Part shown: one piece after another, positions 1 through 6,144 of the stretch
How positions within the stretch are numbered: position 1 is the first letter of the stretch
Layout: every line of letters begins with the position of its first letter
DNA from: Chloroflexota bacterium
Lineage (GTDB): Bacteria; Chloroflexota; Dehalococcoidia; SAR202; UBA11138
Assembly (NCBI GenBank): GCA_022566975.1
Contig: JADFHV010000049.1
Span: forward strand, 1 to 10,286
Length of the DNA stretch: 10,286 nucleotides
Direction of reading: 5' to 3'
Notes under the pieces: generated by a model
What the model saw: the letters and a program-made list of their open reading frames with translations, nothing else
The model's database searches: none
Told to the model about the DNA's origin: nothing
Program-made: the position numbers and the translations under genes

Positions 1-66
1 GCGGGGGAGAGTTAGAGAGGGGGTCTGAGGACGCCTCGAAGCCAGCGTAGTACGTGTGACAGAACG

Positions 67-504
67 CTAGCCGTCGACCCGGCCGGTGCCGGAGCCGACG
101 ACGACCTTGTCGCCGTGCTGATTCTCGCACCACAGGTCGGCCTCGAAGGCCGTGCCGTCGGCTTCGGGTCTCCGGGCGGTGATCCGGGCCCTGGAGGTCA
201 CGCGGTCGCCGATGTCGACGGTGCGGATGAACTTGACGCTGTAGGAGCCGGTGGACAGCCAGCCGGGGCCGAACATATCGATCATCAGCTCCGCGATGTA
301 TCCCTCCATCATAGCGCCGGCGGCATTTCTGGCCGGGAGGCCGCTGCCCTGGGCGAATTCCAGGTCGGTGTGGATGTTCTTGGCCGGCCACCCGTCTCCC
401 GGCGGCCAGCCGCCGGAGAAGAGCCAGGTCCGGAGAGACGTGACGGTCTTGGTCCCGCCCGTGGCCTCGTGGCCTTGAACGGTGTCCGCGGTGACGGTGG
501 TCAT
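67..504 (-). CDS. MaoC-like hot-dog acyl dehydratase, putative catalytic partner
   Basis: The product is 145 residues, the usual size of a single hot-dog MaoC domain. MaoC/R-hydratase proteins hydrate enoyl-CoA or dehydrate 3-hydroxyacyl thioesters in the cytoplasm. Residues 43-51 (NIHTDLEFA) resemble the hydratase motif H-x5-A (H45, A51), followed by the central helix around 61-78 and a beta segment with VKFIRTVDIGD at 90-100. The canonical Asp five residues before the His is not present (P40 sits there), so the exact reaction is uncertain. I chose the ATG at 504; a TTG at 513 is in frame, overlaps the upstream TGA and has AGGAGG nine bases before it, so it remains possible. The gene starts 5 bases after the stop of the other hot-dog gene, so the two are surely cotranscribed and probably form a heteromer. 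The family call is good; the substrate is unknown. Confidence 0.8.
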   Translation of the reverse strand: MTTVTADTVQGHEATGGTKTVTSLRTWLFSGGWPPGDGWPAKNIHTDLEFAQGSGLPARNAAGAMMEGYIAELMIDMFGPGWLSTGSYSVKFIRTVDIGDRVTSRARITARRPEADGTAFEADLWCENQHGDKVVVGSGTGRVDG

Positions 505-509
505 GCCGG

Positions 510-953
510 TCAACTCTCCTTCCCTCCTGGAAATGGCCCGCCAACGTGGGTGTAGGTCGTCTTTCTGTGCATGACCTCCGTGCCGGTGTCGTCGACTATC
601 ATGGACTCCACGACCTGGTAGGGTCTCCCCCGTCGCTCGTAGGTATCCACGACGTCGAACGTCACCGTGAAGGTCCTGCCCACCCTGCCGGGACTTTTGA
701 AGTGGACCTCGTTGTGGGTCAGCACGGCCGCCATGCCCGGCTCCAGGTAAAAGGAGGGGCTTAGCATGTGCTGGCTCCGGTTGATGAGGAGGGATGGATG
801 GACAAGCCCTCCATCGGGGCCGTCCATATATCGTGGACGGACGTCCTCCTCCGCATGGAGGTAGGTCTCGTTGAACTCGTCGGTTACGGTGAACTGGAGG
901 GGCTCGAAGCTCTCGCCGGCCTCCAGAAGGTCGGCTCTCTTTTTGGTGCTCAT
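510..953 (-). CDS. MaoC/FAS1-like hot-dog protein, probable non-catalytic partner subunit
   Basis: The product is 147 residues with a hot-dog layout: an N-terminal strand and helix (FTVTDEFNETYLHAEED, about 21-37), a VHPSLL segment at 51-56, and the strand-turn HNEVHFKSPGRVG at 80-92 that is typical of MaoC N-terminal or FAS1-type dehydratase domains. I do not see the Asn/His hydratase signature, so it may be the structural half of a two-protein hydratase, as in actinobacterial HadAB or ChsH1-ChsH2 pairs (known precedent; the analogy is inference). I chose the ATG at 953, preceded by AAGGGA. An in-frame ATG 20 codons upstream (1013) falls in the loop of a perfect hairpin and adds a non-hot-dog extension, so it is less likely. 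The downstream hot-dog gene follows within 5 bases. Confidence 0.77.
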   Translation of the reverse strand: MSTKKRADLLEAGESFEPLQFTVTDEFNETYLHAEEDVRPRYMDGPDGGLVHPSLLINRSQHMLSPSFYLEPGMAAVLTHNEVHFKSPGRVGRTFTVTFDVVDTYERRGRPYQVVESMIVDDTGTEVMHRKTTYTHVGGPFPGGKES

Positions 954-1002
954 TGGTCCCTTATGGCCGCACGAAGCTAGTGTCCGGTCTTGAAAGCTCG
1001 TC

Positions 1003-1025
1003 ACATGTCTCATGCGGAGACATGT
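1003..1025. repeat. Perfect 9-bp inverted repeat between two genes
   Basis: ACATGTCTC (1003-1011) and GAGACATGT (1017-1025) are perfect reverse complements around a 5-base loop. The dyad lies in the 134-base gap between the phosphotriesterase-like gene and the first hot-dog gene. No T-run follows on either strand, so a simple intrinsic terminator is unlikely. It could be a repressor operator or an mRNA-processing hairpin. Confidence 0.5.
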
Positions 1026-1087
1026 TGAGGGCTGAATCTGGACTCCCCATATCTCTGAAGCTGCTGCTGTGCATCGGCCCCTGAGGC

Positions 1088-2173
1088 CTATGCCACCGGC
1101 TCCGTGAGGGTTAGGGCGCGCCTGGGGTTGTCGACCATCATCATGTGGATGTGCTCCCGGCTCACTCCCCGGGCGCGCAGGTGCGGCAGGAACGTCTCCA
1201 GGATATAGGAGTAGCCGGTGCCTCCGTAGGCCTTGAGCTGGACCTTCGTGCAGACGTCCTGTGAGAGGAGGATGCGGTCGGCGTAACCAGCTTCGATCAG
1301 CTTCGGTATGGCTTCGGCTACGAGGGCGGTCAACGGCAGAGTAAACCCGATCCCCTCGGCCCTGGGAGTCAGATCAAGGGGGACCCCAACTCGCCCCATG
1401 TTGTCGAACTGTATGTATACGCCATGCTCGAGGAGCTCCAGCAATAGAGGCACGTCGGCGGCGGAGCCGTCGCTGTGCCCGAAGATGACCCGGGAGCGGT
1501 CCACACCCTCCTCGTCCATGATCGCCATGGTCTGAAGCTTCTCCCTGCCCTGGCCGCCCAGATGGAACGAGATGGCGGCGCCGGTGGCCCGGCTGGCCCG
1601 CACCGACGCACGGATGCTCTTGACCTCGTTGGGCTCTATGGGACCGCCCTGGATGCCCACCTCGCCGATGATGCCGGAGCGGATGCCTGTTTCACCCACG
1701 CCGAAGGTGATGTCTCGAATGATCTCCTCCGCCATGTCTTCGACGGTGCGCTCGTCCATGTTGTCCGGGTGGTACAGCTTCTGGTACCAGCCGGCGCCCA
1801 TGACGATGTTGAGTCCCGTGGCGTTGGAGACCCGGAGCAGGCCCACCGGGTCCCGGTGTATGCCGGTGCTGGTGACCTCCACCATCGTGTCGCCGCCCAG
1901 CTTGCGGTACTCCATCGCCTCGTCTATGGCGAGCCGCTCGTCGGACAGCACCCAGTTGTCGAGGATGGGCTTCCTCTCCCGGGCCAGGTGGAGGTTCTCC
2001 AGCGTCAGCTTCTGGTCCCAGAGGGCCAGATCGGACGTGGGGGTGTTCTCATCGGGCGCCACCTGTTTTAGTAGAGCGATGAAGAGATGCTCGTGCATTA
2101 TGGTGGTGCCCAGGTCGTCCGGCTCGATAGGCCCCCTGACGGTCAGGACCTTGCCGGTCATCTCTTCGGTCAT
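1088..2173 (-). CDS. Phosphotriesterase-related metal-dependent hydrolase (PHP/lactonase type)
   Basis: The product is 361 residues with a complete binuclear-metal amidohydrolase barrel pattern. Visible ligands, counted from the ATG at 2173, are H27 and H29 (GTTIMHEHL), E171 (IIGEVGIQGG), H204 (ISFHLGG), H233 (VIFGHSD) and D306 (ILLSQDVC). In true phosphotriesterases the bridging ligand is a carboxylated Lys; here it is Glu, as in E. coli Php and related proteins, so I expect a lactone, ester or other carboxylate substrate rather than an organophosphate. The ATG at 2173 has AGGAGG nine bases upstream. An in-frame ATG 28 codons earlier adds a poorly conserved, Arg-rich stretch across this ribosome site and is rejected. 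The two hot-dog genes follow after 134 bases and may act on the same carbon compound, but that is a guess. Confidence 0.88.
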   Translation of the reverse strand: MTEEMTGKVLTVRGPIEPDDLGTTIMHEHLFIALLKQVAPDENTPTSDLALWDQKLTLENLHLARERKPILDNWVLSDERLAIDEAMEYRKLGGDTMVEVTSTGIHRDPVGLLRVSNATGLNIVMGAGWYQKLYHPDNMDERTVEDMAEEIIRDITFGVGETGIRSGIIGEVGIQGGPIEPNEVKSIRASVRASRATGAAISFHLGGQGREKLQTMAIMDEEGVDRSRVIFGHSDGSAADVPLLLELLEHGVYIQFDNMGRVGVPLDLTPRAEGIGFTLPLTALVAEAIPKLIEAGYADRILLSQDVCTKVQLKAYGGTGYSYILETFLPHLRARGVSREHIHMMMVDNPRRALTLTEPVA

Positions 2174-2538
2174 CTTGTCATCCCTCCTGGTTGAGTCGAA
2201 CGGCGGCTCCGCCCGCTGATGCTCGCCCGAAGATGTTCCCAGATACCGCGCGCACAATCTCCCGTGTCACCCTGACCCCTTCGGCTTTGCTCTGGATAAA
2301 CTCCGTGAAGGGTCTCAGGTGGTCTGAGTTTAGGCGACGCCCGACTCTTTAGCGAACCGCCCTAGATTCTTCGTCCCGACCCCCGTCGGGACTCAGAATG
2401 ACATATTCCGCCGCAGGGGCATCCTGACGTATGAGATTGCCCGCTTGGCCCTGAAGAGCCTGCCCTGAGCTCGTCGAGGGGCCAGACCATCTACCGTGGT
2501 GGTGTGGCCTTCGGGCCGACCCGCGGCCTGGTATTCAT
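2174..2538. other. 365-base intergenic region with several imperfect dyads
   Basis: I see no convincing gene here. Besides the hairpin repeat annotated separately (2363-2404), there is an imperfect inverted repeat, CCTGACCCCTTC (2271-2282) against GAAGGGTCTCAGG (2307-2319). At 2463-2480 lies CCCTGAGCTCGTCGAGGG, which resembles the CCCTGAGCTTGTCGAAGGG-type short palindromic repeats that I recall as frequent between genes of many environmental bacteria. The region separates the PLP decarboxylase from the phosphotriesterase-like gene and probably contains the end of one transcript and the start of the next, but I could not pick a convincing promoter. Confidence 0.5.
2363..2404. repeat. Dispersed-type palindromic intergenic repeat (AGATTCTTCG...CTCAGAATGACA)
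   Basis: The outer arms ATTCT (2366-2370) and AGAAT (2395-2399) pair. After a 2x2 internal mismatch, an 8-bp perfect stem GTCCCGAC (2373-2380) / GTCGGGAC (2385-2392) closes on a CCCC loop. The outer words AGATTCTTCG and CTCAGAATGACA match a short repeat that I recall as abundant in Chloroflexota and other environmental genomes. Only one copy lies in this window, so multiplicity in the genome is not shown here. Confidence 0.6.
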
Positions 2539-3768
2539 CTACATCTGCGCCCGGACGGCGTCGACCGAGTCCTCAAGCGCGCGGAGGAACTGGCGGGCGT
2601 GCTCCATGTCGCGGGACTGGTGGACGGACAGCCGGATATACTCGATGCCCTGGTGGGTGCCGTACATGTGCCCCCATCCGCGTTCGAGCATCTCCTGGTG
2701 GACCTTCCCCATGTCGTAGACGTCGGAGGTGATGCTCACGAGCGTTATGAACGGAGGGACCACCAGCCGGAGTCCCTCGATCTCCTTCACGCCGTCGGAG
2801 ATGAAGTCCACGATCTCGAGGACGTGGCGGGCGGCCTCGCGGTATCCCTCCCGTCCGAGACGCCGGAGCACCGCCCATGCGGTCGCCGCGCGCTCACCGT
2901 TCTTGGTGGCCGTCAGGTTGTGGATCATCGTGTCTTCAGTCGGGATCGCCTGAAGCATCTCCTCGTCTCGAACGAGGAAGAAGCCGGTAGAGACGGGCAT
3001 CATCCCCAGTTTATGGCCGTCGGTCATGATGGAGCTTACGCCCGGAAGGGTGAAGTCGAATGGGGGCACGTCGCGTCCGAGCTCCCGCATGAAGGGCAGG
3101 AAGAAGCCGCCGAACGCGCCGTCTACGTGCAGGTAGACGCCCTTGCGCTGGGCCAGCTCGGCGAACTCCTCCACCGGGTCCATCAACCCGAAGGCGCCTC
3201 CCGGAGCCGTGCAGACCAGAGCGACGGTGTTGTCGTTGACCAGGCTCTCGACATAGTCCATGTCCGGCATGTGGTCGTCGCCCAGGGGCGCCTCGCGCAG
3301 CGTGATCCCCAGGAGCTCCGCACCGGCGCGGAAGCTGTAGTGGCCGGACTCGGGCATGATGATCTCAGGCCGGCTGACGGACGCCAGGTTACGCGCCAGC
3401 CGCATCGCCGAGATGTTCGACTCCGTTCCGCCGTTGGTGATGAAGCCCACGGCGTCGGGCTTTCCAAGGAGAGACGCCATCATGCGCACGGCCTCCCTCT
3501 CGAACTGCATGGGCCCCGGTTGCATCTCGCCCGCCCACTCGACGAAGAAGGTCCCGGCCGCCAGCTCGGCGACGCGCCTGCTGATGGGATGCGGCGGCCC
3601 GACGTAGCTGACGCCGAAGTTCTTCTCGATCTCGTATGGGTTCTTGCCCAGGATCTCGCGGACCTCATCGAGGACCTGATCGTCGGTGAGCTCGTGCTCT
3701 GGGAAGGGGATGGGCGGGGGCATCTTGAACTCGGGGCGGACTTCGGCCTTCTCGAACTCTTCTACCAT
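2539..3768 (-). CDS. Group II PLP-dependent decarboxylase (MfnA / sphingosine-phosphate-lyase-like)
   Basis: The product is 409 residues of the fold-type I PLP family. Seen in order: the phosphate-binding TNGGTESN (111-118), H143 in MPESGHYSF that should stack on the PLP ring, D216 in HVDGAFGGF for the pyridine nitrogen, and K253 in TDGHKLG for the Schiff base. LPGVSSIMTDGHK (241-253) resembles both MfnA-type L-tyrosine/L-aspartate decarboxylases and sphingosine-1-phosphate lyases. The length and the HVDGAFGGFFLPF segment look closer to MfnA. The expected reaction is decarboxylation of an amino acid or a retro-aldol-type C-C cleavage; the substrate cannot be read from sequence. No transmembrane anchor is visible, unlike eukaryotic S1P lyases. 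The ATG at 3768 has GAGGAG nine bases upstream. The upstream phosphodiesterase gene ends 149 bases away. Confidence 0.88.
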   Translation of the reverse strand: MVEEFEKAEVRPEFKMPPPIPFPEHELTDDQVLDEVREILGKNPYEIEKNFGVSYVGPPHPISRRVAELAAGTFFVEWAGEMQPGPMQFEREAVRMMASLLGKPDAVGFITNGGTESNISAMRLARNLASVSRPEIIMPESGHYSFRAGAELLGITLREAPLGDDHMPDMDYVESLVNDNTVALVCTAPGGAFGLMDPVEEFAELAQRKGVYLHVDGAFGGFFLPFMRELGRDVPPFDFTLPGVSSIMTDGHKLGMMPVSTGFFLVRDEEMLQAIPTEDTMIHNLTATKNGERAATAWAVLRRLGREGYREAARHVLEIVDFISDGVKEIEGLRLVVPPFITLVSITSDVYDMGKVHQEMLERGWGHMYGTHQGIEYIRLSVHQSRDMEHARQFLRALEDSVDAVRAQM

Positions 3769-3856
3769 CGCAGCACGCTCCTCGTTTTAGGCGATCGAAG
3801 GCTCTAGACACCTGCACGTACGGGGAATGCTACCAGACGGCCGGGCACGTCTCAAG

Positions 3857-3868
3857 ACCGTCGACGGT
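3857..3868. repeat. 12-bp perfect palindrome ACCGTCGACGGT
   Basis: A perfect 12-base self-complementary word sits in the 149-base gap between the phosphodiesterase gene and the PLP decarboxylase gene, about 90 bases upstream of the latter's start. It could be a dimeric regulator site for the decarboxylase. In GC-rich DNA a palindrome of this length can arise by chance. Confidence 0.3.
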
Positions 3869-3917
3869 GCCGATGGGCCGGCGCCTCGGAGACTCTTCGG
3901 AGCCAGCTAGCCGCTCT

Positions 3918-5120
3918 TCAGGCGACGACCAGCGGGACACGCATCTCCTGAGGGGTGAGCCCGGAGTGCTGAGACTCTTGGGACATTAGCCGGGCTGGCC
4001 CGCGACCGGGCTGGTAGGCGATGACGTCGGGCCCGCACGAAATCGCGACGAGGTCGCCGATTCTGCTCCGGGTCTCACGCGACATGGGGCCCGGTCCGAA
4101 GAGCTCGAGGGCGTCGGCCTCGTCGGCGCTGATAAGGAAGAACCGTCCCCCGAATCTCTTCTGGAAAAGCTCTCGGACCCGGTCTTCCGCTCCGTGGCTC
4201 ACGTGAAGATACATCACCCTGGCATCTCCCGAGGGCGGGAATCGCAGGTCGGCCAGCACGGGGTCGGAGGCCGTGATCTGGTGTCGAGCTTCCCTGGGTG
4301 CGTCCAGAAAGCCGTGATCGGCGCTCACGACGATCACGCCACGACCGTCGAGGCCGCGATGCAGTCTGGCAAGCTCTCGGTCCAGCTGGACCAGCGCTGC
4401 ATGTACCAGCTCGTGGGCGGAGCCGCGCCTGTGCGCCACGGCGTCCACACGGTCCGTGTAGATGTAGGTGTAGGTCGGGCCTTCGCTGTCTCGTGTTCTG
4501 GCGACCGCGATGTCCACCGCCCGCCGAAGGCCCCGGTAGCCGCGCCTCTCGTGACCGCCGCCGGCATATGCCGAGTAGACGCTGCCGGCTATCCGCTCGG
4601 GCAGCAGGGAGAGAGGGTCCCGGTCTGCGCCGGCGGTGAGCGCGGGAAAGGGGAAGGCGTGCTCGGGGGTCACCCCTAGCTGGTCCAGGGGCCGCTTGTC
4701 CGAGCGCCGAGTGAACGGAAGGATGGCCGCGGCCGAGCCCATCTCCGGGAGATGGGTCCACCACCCTGTGACGGCGTGCCTGGTGGGCCACTCGCCTGTG
4801 GCGAGCGTAGTCAGAGCCACGGCGGTCGTGGAAGGGAAGACGGTCATGATCTCGGCCGCGAGGTGAGTCAAGAGGAAGGAGTCCGAAGATAGCTGCTCCA
4901 TCATCGATAGCCCAACGCCATCGGCCAGGACGAAGATGAGATGGTCGGACGGACCGATCATCTCGGCCAGCTCGGTGGCGTGCTGACCTATACGGACGCC
5001 CTCGGCGCCGGCCAGCATGGCGACGGCGCGTGCCAGATCGACGATGCTGGTCACCCCGGCCGAGGGGCGCACAAGCGACCCGGACGCGAATGCGCTCAGC
5101 AGTCTGTCTACGTCACTCAT
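3918..5120 (-). CDS. Alkaline phosphatase superfamily phosphodiesterase/nucleotide pyrophosphatase-like protein
   Basis: The product is 400 residues with the full metal-site pattern of type I phosphodiesterase/nucleotide pyrophosphatases. Counted from the ATG at 5120: D67 (VLADGVG), T99 as nucleophile (FPSTTAVALTTLATG), D226 and H230 (RVDAVAHRRG, the D-x3-H pair), D268 and H269 (VVSADHGF), and H385 (QHSGLTPQE). This is the D-T-D-H-D-H-H set known for the family, so an active two-zinc phospho- or sulfo-hydrolase is likely; the substrate is unknown. I see no signal peptide or membrane segment, which points to the cytoplasm and differs from secreted members. The start is uncertain: the ATG at 5120 has a weak ribosome site, while an in-frame TTG at 5135 has AGGA four bases before it. 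The MerR gene lies upstream on the same strand. Confidence 0.85.
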   Translation of the reverse strand: MSDVDRLLSAFASGSLVRPSAGVTSIVDLARAVAMLAGAEGVRIGQHATELAEMIGPSDHLIFVLADGVGLSMMEQLSSDSFLLTHLAAEIMTVFPSTTAVALTTLATGEWPTRHAVTGWWTHLPEMGSAAAILPFTRRSDKRPLDQLGVTPEHAFPFPALTAGADRDPLSLLPERIAGSVYSAYAGGGHERRGYRGLRRAVDIAVARTRDSEGPTYTYIYTDRVDAVAHRRGSAHELVHAALVQLDRELARLHRGLDGRGVIVVSADHGFLDAPREARHQITASDPVLADLRFPPSGDARVMYLHVSHGAEDRVRELFQKRFGGRFFLISADEADALELFGPGPMSRETRSRIGDLVAISCGPDVIAYQPGRGPARLMSQESQHSGLTPQEMRVPLVVA

Positions 5121-5173
5121 GGAACCATCGCGCAAAGGGTCCTGTGGGACGGCATAATGGCGAGCGGGTAATG

Positions 5174-5199
5174 GCCCGGGCCGATTTGATCGCCCGGGC
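5174..5199 (-). terminator. GC-rich hairpin after the MerR gene
   Basis: GCCCGGG (5174-5180) pairs with CCCGGGC (5193-5199). After a bulged C, CGAT (5182-5185) pairs with ATCG (5189-5192) around a 3-base loop, giving 11 pairs. It lies about 60 bases beyond the MerR stop and 50 bases before the phosphodiesterase start. There is no T-run after it on the minus strand, so termination is only a possibility. Confidence 0.3.
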
Positions 5200-5257
5200 G
5201 CCTTCGATGTCAGTGGCCTCGATCAAGCTCTGTTCGGGCACGCCGAACCGCTTCCCC

Positions 5258-5632
5258 TCAAGCCTCGAGGTCGGAACATTCGCAGTGCGCAAGTAGCTCA
5301 AGCCAACCCTTCATCTTCTGGGCGCGGTCGATGAGCTCCTGGATCTCGGGGAGCTTCACGGCCGTGAGGGTCCGCCAACGCGCGGATGCCGTGGTGTGCT
5401 TCGGGAAGCCGTCGAACAGCGTGCGGAGCTCGTTCAGGGTGAAGCCCGCGCCCTGGGCCGCGCGAATGAGCGCGAGCCGTCCCAGGACCGAGACCTCGAA
5501 GCGGCGCTGACCGCTCCTTCGCTCCGGCTCCGGGACCAGGCCGATGCTCTCGTAATATCGGATCGCCGACGGCCGCAGCCCGCTCTGCCGGGCCACCTCG
5601 CCGATGCTGAGCGATGCGCCTCGGCGCGTCAA
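5258..5632 (-). CDS. MerR-family transcriptional regulator
   Basis: The product is 124 residues with a classic MerR layout: a winged helix-turn-helix at about 8-45 (SIGEVARQSGLRPSAIRYYE, then GLVPEPERR), a second DNA-binding helix pair to about 75, and a coiled dimerisation helix at about 84-115. The C-terminus has C117 and C119 (AHCECSD). The Cys found at the start of the dimer helix in mercury-binding MerR is not seen, so mercury sensing is not supported; another metal, a thiol signal or an organic ligand remains possible. The start is a TTG at 5632 with AAGGGGG six bases before it; no better in-frame ATG exists nearby. It diverges from the small double-cysteine gene and should act on the promoter at 5644-5674, where a MerR protein would untwist the 19-base spacer. 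Confidence 0.88.
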   Translation of the reverse strand: MTRRGASLSIGEVARQSGLRPSAIRYYESIGLVPEPERRSGQRRFEVSVLGRLALIRAAQGAGFTLNELRTLFDGFPKHTTASARWRTLTAVKLPEIQELIDRAQKMKGWLELLAHCECSDLEA

Positions 5633-5643
5633 GCCACACCCCC

Positions 5644-5674
5644 TTGACTTAAAGTCGACTTGAAGTTGTATACA
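5644..5674 (+). promoter_or_regulatory. MerR-type promoter with 19-base spacer and central operator dyad
   Basis: The -35 element TTGACT (5644-5649) and the -10 element TATACA (5669-5674) are separated by exactly 19 bases, the long spacer characteristic of MerR-activated promoters. An 18-base dyad, CTTAAAGTCGACTTGAAG (5648-5665), lies in the spacer and matches its own reverse complement at 16 of 18 positions; one further outer pair also matches. The gene it drives begins at 5720 and the MerR gene diverges from 5632, so this is most likely the MerR binding site. Confidence 0.85.
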
Positions 5675-5719
5675 GGATATAGCAGGTCACTGCAATAGAG
5701 AAACAGGGAGGTGACGAGG

Positions 5720-6061
5720 ATGTCGAACGAAGGCGGTAACTTGGGTCTGGTGTGCGAACGCGGGCCGGGGGTATTCGACTCGGAGCGCAAGCAGCGCTAT
5801 GAGACGTTGACCGGTGAGTTCGTGAGTCAGGTTGAGGAGATGAAGGAGCTGGACGATGGCTACGCGTTCCGGGTGAGCAGCGAGAGCGCGTCTATCGTGA
5901 GGCTTGCGGAGTGGGTCTCGTTGGAGAGGCTCTGCTGCGCCTTTTTCAAATTCGCGTTGGAGGTAGAGCCGGAGGGCGGGCCGGTGTGGCTGAGCCTGAC
6001 GGGAGGACCGGGCGTCAAGGAGCTTCTTCGGTCCGAGATCGGCGCGCGTCAGGGCAGCTGA
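5720..6061 (+). CDS. Small conserved double-cysteine protein, predicted MerR target
   Basis: The product is 113 residues, with no signal peptide and no membrane segment. The first half (about 20-45) is a charged helix; the second half contains LAEWVSLERLCCAFFKFALE (about 63-82) and then GGPVWLSLTGGPGVKELL (about 86-103). I recall the pattern ER-x-CC-x-FF-x-F followed by GGP-x-WL-x-LTG from hypothetical proteins near MerR or ArsR regulators and metal genes, but I know no established function. The vicinal Cys pair could bind a thiophilic metal or act in redox; this is inference. The ATG at 5720 has GGAGG eight bases upstream; a GTG at 5711 lies inside that ribosome site and is rejected. The gene is transcribed alone from the MerR-type promoter and runs toward the convergent dehalogenase gene. 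Confidence 0.8.
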   Translation: MSNEGGNLGLVCERGPGVFDSERKQRYETLTGEFVSQVEEMKELDDGYAFRVSSESASIVRLAEWVSLERLCCAFFKFALEVEPEGGPVWLSLTGGPGVKELLRSEIGARQGS

Positions 6062-6144
6062 CCGTGACGCAGGTACGGAGCTATCAACGGTGTCCCGTGA
6101 GGACCAGAGGGGCGGACGCGACGTTCGGTACGCCGGCACGGCTC

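Noticed and set aside
954..1013. Upstream ATG at 1013 as start of the first hot-dog gene
   Set aside because: It would sit in the loop of the 1003-1025 hairpin, and the extra 20 residues do not look like hot-dog sequence; the ATG at 953 has a ribosome site.
2599..3807. A long (402-codon) plus-strand open frame
   Set aside because: It lies opposite the PLP decarboxylase, whose catalytic motifs are all intact; the plus-strand protein has no recognisable motif and is a GC-rich antisense shadow.
5113..5301. A 62-codon minus-strand frame across the MerR end and the gap before the phosphodiesterase
   Set aside because: It overlaps both well-supported genes in another frame, has no ribosome site I could identify and no recognisable pattern.
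5258..5632. Mercury-sensing merR of a mer operon
   Set aside because: The first metal-binding Cys of mercury MerR is missing and no merA, merT or merP lies nearby.
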